Source of the DNA: Paraglomus occultum
Taxonomy: Eukaryota > Glomeromycota > Glomeromycetes > Paraglomerales > Paraglomeraceae
NCBI GenBank assembly: GCA_910592205.1
Contig: CAJVPJ010000293.1
Coordinates: 1-30,509 of the forward strand
Direction: 5' to 3'
DNA length: 30,509 nt
A program made the position numbers and the translations under genes. How positions within the stretch are numbered: position 1 is the stretch's first letter; every line of letters starts with the position of its first letter. The notes under the pieces are model-generated. The model saw nothing but the letters and a program-made list of their open reading frames with translations. It did no database searches and was not told the origin of the DNA. This document shows, in pieces, positions 22,096 to 30,509 of this stretch.

Positions 22096-25000
22096 CTACT
22101 CAAAAGTCTCCGACAACCTTTTGCTAACTATATTCTTGACAGTCTTTAACGATAGTTCAGGAAACCTTATTGAGAGGCTCATCTCGTATAACCACTGTAT
22201 CTGATCATGACTGAATTCATCAGGTCGTCTATGTTCCCACAACTCTTCTTGTATTTCTAACCACACAGCTTTAAGTACATCATGGTCAAGCAGCTCATTA
22301 TATACTGCATACGCTCCGGACGATGATTGTTCTTTTCCCTTGTCGGTAGAAAAGAATTTATCCATTTGCTGTCTCACAGAATGAATAAACGCCACCTGGA
22401 TCAACGCATCGTCACCATTCTTATTAGAACCTTCTTTCATTACAGTTTCATAATAGACGAGGATTAATTTAATGTTCCACATAGTTATTATATCCATTTT
22501 GGGATTATGGAGATTTTGATATAAGGCAAGATAGATATGAATGGCTTCTGGTTTGTCGGCGCTGAGACATTCCCGTAATACTCCAGTGCAAAAAGCTGCC
22601 AGATCACGATCTGTTTCGTCATCACAAAGATGGCTGGCGAATGCTAATACCTGGGGATCGGCGGAAAATACTTTGACCAGTTCCATTTTAGTCAGTCCTG
22701 GCCTTTTTGATGGTTTCGCCGCCAAAGTTTGTCTTGGGAAGAGACGGGATAATAAGTTCCAATTATCTTGAGGATCCTATCGGGTAAGAATGGAAGCCGT
22801 GTTTGATGTTCAATGGTAGGTCGTAGGACGTTTACGCATCTATTTCTTTGAATCTTACCTCAGAATAGCTTAGATGTCCAGTCTTCCTTTTGACATAAAT
22901 AGTTGGGTCCTTCCAGAACCTTTCCCGTAGGTCTTTGTTCTTGCTCAAGTTTAACCATATAGACCAATACCTGGGACTGTCTATCTCAATTGTAACGACA
23001 AACTTAGACTCTGGTAACAAACACGGTGCTACCATAGACGAAACTCTTGCTTTATCTTGGCGTACTGAGACTACTGTAACTGGTACGTGACACGCCTCGC
23101 GTGTCTCCACGTCGCGTACAATAAGACACCTAGGCTCTATTGCAAGTACCCACAAATGTCTGAATGCTTGCAGATGCGAGCGATTGTCTATAGGATCAGC
23201 TGGCCATCGGAAGAATAACGAACACAAGAGTGCTGCGACTGCCTTGTCAGATGTTCCAAGCGTATATGTACCACCACCAAGAAATAGAAACCCCAATGCC
23301 ATACCAGTCGCCATGTGAGCACCATAGGACCGTGAGGCAACATGGGATATGTCGGGTCGATGAAGCTTGCGTAAACGGCGGAGTACTTCCAGATTGCCCG
23401 TACCTGCCATTACAATTCCTGCACAGGTTACAAGGACGTTCAGACATGTCTTTATATTCATTCGTGTTATCTGTTGATCGAACAAAGTTGCTATAAGAAG
23501 ATGTTATAGTTATTCAGAGTGATATATGGATGTATACTGACCATAACGAAATTATTCATTGAAATTGTGTCAACATACCTCTTGCATGTACAAGGTTCAA
23601 GAAGCGATCGAGATGATGCAAAATCACTTGTAAAACATCTTCATCCGCAGAGCCTGCGTACTTTAGCGCAAGACTAAAGCACGATCCTGCAATCACGCTA
23701 TAATATGCTTGTTTAAAAGATTCTATTTTGCTATCTTCGATTTCATTCTGCGGATTTCTCAGCCCATCTTTAATAAAACTTGGGACATCACTCTCCACCC
23801 ATTCCAAAGTCGGTTCAATATTATCCCACATTATCAGATGTCTAGCTAGAATCCTTGCTAAAAGGAAGTCGGGGCGTACATAATCCAGGAAGAAAGCCGT
23901 CTCTGGGATTGGGATTCTTTTTGCGATACTGGCATTATTAGTTTTTAAATACATTAATCCGAGCGCTATTGTAGAACCCAATGACGTCACGTTAATGTTG
24001 ATATCTGCGTTGTTTTTCATAGCGCTAGATACGTGCTCTGATGCCTGAGTGTTTCCAATCATATATAAACGCAGTTGAGACATTATGTTTAAATCGGCCA
24101 ATCCAGGTGCGTCATCTCCCTTTCCTAGAGTTATAAGACCCAAAGATAGACCGGCTGCAAGAGAATAACCTTCGCTGTAATCAAGGTCTGTACTCATGGC
24201 CGTTGTCCAATTTTTTGCTGCAATTTCACTAAGCATGACCTGTGCCATACGACGGTTACATGTACCCATATAGAGCAGACCAATACCAAACACCGCAGCC
24301 GTTTGGGTTAAAGAAGATACATTAAGTGAAGAAGAATTTGGTGGTAACAGTGCAGGTATATGTACAGCAATAAGTTTTGTAACTTGCGTATCCATGCTCC
24401 CGCAAAATGATGCTGCAAGTCCGATTACCAATGCAATAGAAGTCGCATCATGCTTGGGAGTTTTCATCAAATAATCCACGGCTCGCCAAGTTCCTAATTC
24501 TCTCAGATGTCCGTTCAGACCTAATCCCAATAGAAATCCAGCATGTGTATAATTCAGCTCTGCGGGTTTATTGAGGGTGATCCATGAACCGTCTACTTCT
24601 TCACTATCAGGAGAAATACGCATTCCTGCTGCAGCTCCTTGGTGAAATTCGGGCCAATCACTAATATCTGATAGACGAAGGATCTTATCCAATGCTATGA
24701 CCGTGTTGTTAGGAATTATTTTCATAGTCGTCGGAAGATGTGTGATTGGAAAGCTTTCTGTTGCGATGGGAGTTGATGTTCCGTACGTTAGAATAGCGCG
24801 GCCAACAGGGTGTGCAAAGTTTTTATACGCTTGCGCTTGTACGAACTCTATCTGCTGAGCTGAAATTTCCACATCGGCAGAACTATGTATAAAGTATAAT
24901 GATTTATCAGTAAGATGCTAAGAAAGCAATTAATTTCTCCTATACTGACCCCTGATCTCCTGGTTGACCATCAACTTTTATGGTATTTGATGATTGCAAG

Positions 25001-28000
25001 AGTCTTTGAACTTCCGTTAATCGACGATCCCTATCAAAGCGTAAGTCTGTTATTTCATGATTAGAAAACTCGGTACCAGTCGTTTCCTTATTATCGCCGG
25101 CATTGTTGTTGCTGGTGGTGGTCGATTCTCGTGTAACAGCTGACCGAGCAATTGTATGAGTATCCATTGGTGGCTTATCCTGATAAATGATAGAATAGTA
25201 AGCATTTCCGACGAACATAACTTAAAAATACAAGCGTGTTTACCAAGTTGAGACCACGCCTCGAATGGAAGTACAACGACGTGACCGGTATTCCAAATGT
25301 CAGCTCAGCAAGATCTTCTCGACCTATGAACCATCAAATTCAATCTTCAGTTAACACGACAAATTTCAAACTCTTCATCAAACAATTCAACTGACGACAT
25401 GCCTATTAGCACATAAGCATCTCCTGGCCAATTATCAGGCGGATGTTTACGACATGCTCTAATAGCCTCCTTCAGCGGAAGCCCAATGCCAAACGGTAGC
25501 CCGTCGACATCTTTCATTTTGAAATTCAACGTCGCCATCTCAAGTACCATGGCCTCCGCTCCTTCACTAAAGAGTTTGTTGAAAAATGCGCATAACTTTT
25601 TAGTTCTCACACAGATTATAGAGTCTCTAACGTTTCTTTTTTGCTTCACAGAAAATTCACTTTCGATCAATTCCATCGTTGGAAATAAAACAACTGATCC
25701 CTCAGTGCGCATTCTTGTCAGTATCCATTTATAAATATCGGGTGGTGTAGCAAAGACCGTATCTCCTGGTAATTGCTCAAAATGCTTCCGCACTGTTTTA
25801 CGCAAACAAGAGTATATCGATATTTTTTTTAGTAATTTGTTAAGAATCCCGCCAATGCCCATGAGATTTCTTCACTGGAAATACCTACCAACCTGGACAA
25901 CTCTCGAGAGCGACTATATTTGCATTCTGTTTCTCATAATATCTTTTATACGGTTCCCAAGATACAAAAACAGCGAGGTTCAGTAATAGTGATAATAAAT
26001 CATCCATGTATTTATGAGAATCAACGTCAAGTCTCAAATCTTCAAGAACAAGATGTAGTGCACACAATATCGCCTCACAAGATTTATAGCTCAAGTATCC
26101 ATCGTGGCCGTCGCCCTTCTTCAATGATGTCCTGAACCAGTCTGATCCATTGATAAGAGTAGTGTTATTGAAAAATGTACGAAGTCTATCCGCTTTCCTT
26201 CCGGCACGATAAAAAGCATCTTTTAGACTATTTAACGTAGTATTCTGTTCTATATTTAAGCATTGAAACACTGTGTCTAGTTTTATCTTACTGTAATGGT
26301 GAACGGCAAGCATGGCCTTCCATGGATCGCTTTTATCAAAATGATGAGCTTGCCATTCAGGATGCAAGGAGAGTCTCCTGTTCTCATCCTGTACATTTTC
26401 AAACTGCCATTCAATTAACGATAAGATTACAGCGAGAAAATTATCCCACTCAGATGACTGTGGTGCACAAACAATCTTACATCCAAATTGATAGTAAAGA
26501 TATCTTTGATAAAATTCGCCGAAATCTTTCGCCGATAGCGCGAAACTGAGAGCATTAATGCATCTTCTTACTAGAGTTGATCGCGTGACAAAATTAAGAC
26601 TGGCACGAATGATATCTTGATTATCAAGAATCAAATTCACTCGATAGTTTACGCTATCTCTGAGACTAGTAACAACAGACTCTCTATACGTAGCCTGCTT
26701 CGTCATTGATTCGTACAACGCTTCTGATTGATAGCATAGGCACTGTTTCGATGGCGAAAGATTTTGATGCGAAACCAATATTGGCATCATGACGCGCAAG
26801 CTCCCTTCGTTTCCTGTCCATAAATGCAACCGGCGATCGAGATCAAGTATCAGAATATCATAATAGCCCATACGTGTTGCCATAATTGGCACGGCAGCAA
26901 TAGCCTTCGCATTCAATTGTTTTGATATTCTGATGCTTCCATCCCAGGGTTCCATGGATATCAATGTTACGCATTTTGAAGATTTAGTATGTATGCATAG
27001 GATTTCCTGCCCTTCATTATCATGAGCAATGAAAGCTGTGCTATCGTCACCCAGTTCTTCACTAATAAATAAATGCGTGTTGAAAACCTTTTTGAATCTA
27101 AAGCACACAACAAAAGACTATTGTATAATATGAATCAAACATACGTTGATGAGTCCGCGAGAAATTCAGCATTATTTCCCTCTTCCTGCGAAGCGAATGC
27201 TTCTTGCTGTATATCGGTTTCGATGTATTCCAAATAAATCTCCGGAGATGCCTCCATCGAAGTCATTTTATCCGCAAGAGAAGACCCTTCAGTGTCAGGA
27301 TACAAAAACCTGTCTACACTCATGGTCGAATCTTGACGTACTAGCCCATAGGAACTACGTCGACTTCTACTTTCGATTTGTTCGAAAGTAATTCGACTAT
27401 CTTCCTTCCTAATAGCATATCTACAGACGGAAAATAGGCCATTCACACGATTACGCAATACTATAAATGAACCACTATCGTCAACAGGATTTACGAATAT
27501 AACATCTTCGTCACTGGCCACAAATGGACGCGTTGGTTGAGCTATGACGATGTGATTATCAAAGTAAGAGAGTTTTGGTGCTACAGATACTGGCCTTATT
27601 TCATCCAAAGGGTCAAGAAGGCTATACAATGTTGGCAGATCAGCTGTCGGGTTTTCACCACTTTCTTCCTCTTGCATACAGCTCAACAATAAACCGGTCT
27701 TGAGAGCAACTGCTTCACGAACGGGAAACGGCATTCTCAGCATTTGTGTCTTACCACCCGGATAATAGATTTTGGCAAATGTCTGAAGCATAATGCACAC
27801 ACACCGTTGTCTGGTCACTCTTATCGTTGACATTTCTTCAAATAGTCCGCTAGTGCCTCTATCGTTCGTAAAAGCGACATTCGCATCCTTTGACTGTTTT
27901 ATTACCTCTTCGACATTGAACCAAACAAATAATGCTTGCTTAACAGGTTGTTGAAACGTGAAACTTTTTTTAATCACATTTCCTTTGCTCCATATCACCG

Positions 28001-28325
28001 TTTTATCCTTAACATAAAGCTCCTCATCAAAGTCACTATCGGTAATTTCTTGACAAGAATCCTTTTTCCTTTGAGAAACGTCGTCTTCAATGTCATCGGA
28101 TGTCCCATTATATAATTTATAAGTTGGTGTAATTTTTTGCGTTATAGAAGAGCCATTGAAATCCCAGAGAGGAAAAGCCTCTGATCTCGGTTCAGAAGGT
28201 TGATCAATATCAAATTGATATTCCTGTGAGTCTTCAGGGTTTCCAAAATCCTTACGTCTTGCTGCGCGTCTCTCGAGAAATGTCTTCCCAAAAGGGACGA
28301 ATTTACCCAGAACGCGTACTTCCAT
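22096..28325 (-). CDS. APC1: Anaphase-promoting complex subunit 1 (Apc1/Cut4/BimE)
   Basis: Largest scaffold of the APC/C, the E3 ligase that marks securin and cyclins for the proteasome. Exons in gene order: 28325-27145, 27097-25893, 25792-25403, 25323-25244, 25179-24950, 24882-23579, 23490-22859, 22776-22096; phases agree throughout and give 1900 residues, close to vertebrate APC1 length. Evidence: N-terminal VLGKFVPFG; DLETLPFGIALP-like block (VDGLPFGIGLPLKEAIRACR); DRRLTEVQRLLQSS; then the proteasome/cyclosome repeats (AGFLLGLGLNGHL, IPALLPPNSS, YSLAAGLSLGLITLGKGDD, ALGLMYLKTNN, GTGNLEVLRRLRKLH, MALGFLFLGGGTYTLGTS, HLQAFRHLWVLAIEPR, SPRYWSIWL); C-terminal ECLSADKPEAIHIYLALYQN. The start is taken at the conserved MEVRVLGKFVPFG, although the frame is open 57 codons further upstream. 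Intron 3 appears to be GC-AG; the exon 2/3 joint is the least certain. Confidence 0.94.
25324..25402 (-). other. 79-nt GC-AG intron in APC1
   Basis: Exon 3 ends CTAATAG and the intron begins GCATGT, with the acceptor TTCATAG at the other end. This joint restores the family sequence VLIG-REDLAEL in phase. No GT donor nearby gives a continuous frame with the next conserved block. GC-AG introns are a known minor class and this donor fits their strong consensus before the GC. Confidence 0.65.
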
Positions 28326-28513
28326 CTTAATCGTGAACGAAAGAAGATGTGTGCAAGTGTTAATTGATGTGTGGTACAAGAGATGTAGATAACCAAAGAA
28401 AGCAAGCGATCGACAAGCGATCCGAGAATTATATATGACGTAATAGGTTACGAATTTTAATGACATTATATTAGCATTAGAGACTTTTTGGTGCAAAGTA
28501 CTCTAAATACGAT
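28326..28513. promoter_or_regulatory. bidirectional promoter region of APC1 and RPN12
   Basis: 188 bp lie between the divergent start codons. It contains a 9-bp direct repeat CAAGCGATC at 28403-28411 and 28414-28422 (11-bp spacing, one helical turn), a TATATA stretch (28429-28435) and an adjoining ATGACGTAA (28435-28443), which is a CREB/Atf1-type core. Roles are inferred. Confidence 0.55.
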
Positions 28514-29673
28514 ATGTCCGCGACGCTCCAACAGACTTCCCGGCTTTATAACGAACTTTATAATGAGTTTTATTCAAGTAATCCAGATCTCAATAGATGT
28601 GGTCAGTACTTGGCGACGTTAAAGGTTGGTTGTTAACATAATATTGGAAATATCTCGGCAAGTTTGATTTATTAATACTTTGTAATTGCAACAGGTTATG
28701 TTGTCAAAAATTTCCTTCCTACTTCCAGAAGGTGAAATAAACAATGCGGAAGCACTTTTAATTGGTAGTATGTATCGATTGTCAGAATAGAAGTAATGGC
28801 GTAAACTTTGATTTATAATGAATTAATTCAAATCTCGCTTTACCGCCATTAGGGAACATCCTCGAAATTGGAGCATTGTGGAGTGTAGCGACAAAGGATA
28901 TACCTTCCTTTGAACGATACATAGCCCAACTTCATACGTATTATACCGATTACGGATCATTATTGCCACAATCGCAACAAATGTATCCGCTCATTGGTTT
29001 GAATCTCCTCCGTCTTCTATCACAAAACCGCATTGCTGAATTCCATACTGCTTTGGAGAACATCGAACCTGAGCAGCTATTGGACAATGATTATGTCAAA
29101 CATCCTGTGCATTTGGAACAGTACCTTATGGAAGGAAGTTATAACAAAGTATGGAATTCACGAGCAGAAATACCGGCTCCACAATACGCCTTTTTCATTG
29201 ATATTTTAATGGAAACAATCAGGTAACTCATTAGAAATAGATACAATGAAAGCGCATTGTATTAAAGCATGTATGCATACATACAACGCAGATACATATA
29301 TGTGCGCGCTAACATGTTTGTTTAAATTTAGGAATGAAATCGCGAGTTGCAGCGAGAAAGCATACACATGTTTACCATTAAGCGATGCAGCCACACTGTT
29401 ATTTTTTGACAATCGCCAAGATGTTATCACATTCGCGATGGAGGTAAGAATGTGTATACTATTTGTTATTACTATTAAAGACACCAGTCCTTTCGGTCAT
29501 CTCGATGCACGAAGCATTCGCTAATTATTCATCTATTTTAGCGTGGTTGGCAAGTGGAAACGGATGGGAAAATCTATTTTGCAACAAAGGATGATAATAT
29601 GGTTGAAATACCTTCGACGGGTATTATCAAACACGCACTTTATTACGCTCGTGAGTTAGAGCAGATTGTGTAA
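28514..29673 (+). CDS. RPN12: 26S proteasome regulatory lid subunit Rpn12 (PSMD8)
   Basis: Subunit of the 19S lid; it is the last to join the lid and promotes its docking to the base. Exons 28514-28624, 28695-28764, 28853-29222, 29332-29443, 29542-29673 join in phase for 264 residues, typical of Rpn12. The N-terminal helices ([20 protein letters not shown]) lead to a helical repeat region ([59 protein letters not shown]). The PCI/winged helix follows ([20 protein letters not shown], then the conserved ERGWQV). The end [13 protein letters not shown] is family-like. Introns are 70, 88, 109 and 98 nt. It is divergent from APC1 and convergent with the LRR gene, whose stop is 87 bp away. The gene looks intact. 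Confidence 0.96.
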
Positions 29674-29705
29674 AATCGTTAGCTAGCAAACGATATAGAA
29701 TTAAA

Positions 29706-29711
29706 TTTATT
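29706..29711 (-). terminator. possible polyadenylation signal AATAAA for the LRR gene
   Basis: On the minus strand AATAAA occurs about 50 nt after the LRR gene stop. Cleavage downstream of it would place the transcript end inside the last exon of RPN12, so the two convergent 3' ends probably overlap. The motif alone is weak evidence in AT-rich DNA. Confidence 0.35.
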
Positions 29712-29760
29712 CGAACATCTTTCATTAATACGATACAAACCATAATCGCCGACAATCACA

Positions 29761-30509
29761 TTACCGAATAGATGCTTCTTCAGTTTTCCTTAACGTTTTT
29801 TGCATGCATCCACGTGAACAAAATTTATATTCAGTTGGAATCGAACGATTACAAAAGTTTACACGGGTCAGATAGTTGAGAGCATCATGAAATAGTGGTG
29901 ATACGCATCCAGAACATCTTTTAGGCGGATGGTCAGCTGGTAATGTTAGTCGTTCTAGTATGCGATGTGGAAGTCCAGTCATGAGGCAATTCTCATCTGC
30001 TTCACAATCACTCTGATGACGACAAGATTTACAGTATGCGTGAAGCCCTTCGTTATGAAGGACAGATCCCACAATTTGTGCACAAATGTCAGCAAGTGAG
30101 ATGACCTTTGTACTGTTATTGTACGCCTTGATGGCTGCATCATTGTCTTCGCTTGCGTACAAGTCGTTTGTGCTATGTCTTTCCGCATGATCTGCATCAT
30201 TGCTATTCTCCCTTTGTCTATCGTCGATGCCTGCAACGCGATCAAGAGGATTTCCATCAACCATCAGCTCCCGTAACTTGGTTAGATTTTGAAGTTCAGC
30301 TGGCAGCACTTTTAGTCTATTATTCCTCAAATCCAATACATTGCATTTTATACATAATCCAATCTGTTGAGGTATGCTGGTTAGTTTATTTGAACGAATA
30401 TCGAGTCTTTGCAGAGAAGTCAGTAAACCAACATGTGGAGGGATAGATGTCAATTGGTTAGAATTTAGACGCAATTCTTGGAGTCCAGCAAGTCGGAAGA
30501 GTTCGAGCG
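29761..30509 (-). CDS. leucine-rich repeat protein with cysteine-rich C-terminus, partial
   Basis: C-terminal part of a gene that enters from the right edge; the frame is open through 30509, so the start is not in the window. The visible protein begins in leucine-rich repeats of the 23-residue Sds22/Scribble-like type (LQELRLNSNQLTSIPPHVG, LQRLDIRSNKLTSIPQQIG, VLDLRNNRLKVLPAELQ, LRELMVDGNPLDRV). An Asp/Asn/Ser-rich linker follows, then a cysteine-rich tail with CKSC, HQSDC, ENC, CSGC, FCNR and CSRGC motifs that could bind zinc. The stop is at 29763-29761. The repeats suggest a protein-interaction scaffold. I do not recognise the specific family of the tail and assign no function. The visible part has no intron. 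Confidence 0.8.
   Translation of the reverse strand, partial: LELFRLAGLQELRLNSNQLTSIPPHVGLLTSLQRLDIRSNKLTSIPQQIGLCIKCNVLDLRNNRLKVLPAELQNLTKLRELMVDGNPLDRVAGIDDRQRENSNDADHAERHSTNDLYASEDNDAAIKAYNNSTKVISLADICAQIVGSVLHNEGLHAYCKSCRHQSDCEADENCLMTGLPHRILERLTLPADHPPKRCSGCVSPLFHDALNYLTRVNFCNRSIPTEYKFCSRGCMQKTLRKTEEASIR

Noticed and set aside
22096-22776. Separate gene at the 3' end of APC1
   Set aside because: The 22725 ATG suggested an independent protein, but the reading frame continues upstream (DPQDNWNLLSRLFPRQTL) to a good acceptor in phase with the APC1 exon, and the sequence fits the APC1 C-terminus.
24940-25862. Two or three small independent genes
   Set aside because: They join in phase as APC1 exons 3 to 5 and carry APC1-specific blocks.
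1-30509. tRNA, rRNA, snRNA genes and CRISPR arrays
   Set aside because: Looked for B-box-like sequences, conserved rRNA segments and regularly spaced repeats; nothing convincing was seen by eye. A tRNAscan/Infernal run would settle it.

Overview
This is nuclear DNA from an intron-rich fungus. Seven well-conserved eukaryotic genes and one partial gene are present, each of the seven split by 4 to 7 short spliceosomal introns (47-240 nt; almost all GT-AG, many with CTAAC-like branch sites). The left edge carries a decayed Tigger/pogo transposase of a type very common in arbuscular mycorrhizal fungi. Together with a COP9 signalosome subunit and a FYVE-SAP-RING ubiquitin ligase, this suggests an early-diverging fungus of the Mucoromycota, most likely Glomeromycotina. 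That placement is inference from protein style; no species can be named.

Layout. 1-1828: inside (minus strand) end of a degenerate Tigger/pogo DNA transposon, with its terminal inverted repeat ending at 1828 next to a TA. 1830-2545: older minus-strand remnant of an integrase-like mobile-element ORF, apparently interrupted by the Tigger. 2919-3011: a short inverted-repeat element. 3790-5617: DHH1/DDX6 RNA helicase with a polyglutamine tail. 5618-8517: no gene found. 8518-9356: NC2-beta (Dr1). 10020-13379: UTP14, SSU processome. 13380-17979: 4.6 kb without a recognisable gene. 17980-19302 (minus): CSN7. 19518-21377: RNF34/rififylin-like E3 ligase. 22096-28325 (minus): APC1, the largest APC/C subunit. 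28514-29673: RPN12, 19S proteasome lid. 29761 to the right edge (minus): C-terminal part of a leucine-rich-repeat protein with a cysteine-rich tail.

Functionally, the left half holds RNA and transcription housekeeping genes (mRNA decapping/decay, TBP repression, ribosome assembly). The right half is a run of four consecutive ubiquitin-proteasome genes: a COP9 signalosome subunit (regulates cullin-RING ligases), a RING ligase, the APC/C scaffold, and a proteasome lid subunit. They form two head-to-head pairs, CSN7/RNF34-like and APC1/RPN12, each sharing an intergenic space of about 190-215 bp. This clustering is the most interesting large-scale feature.

No tRNA, rRNA, CRISPR or prokaryotic feature was found. 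Exon boundaries were derived by hand from splice consensus, reading frame continuity and family conservation; they are internally consistent in phase for every gene except one ambiguous joint in UTP14 (12370-12455).
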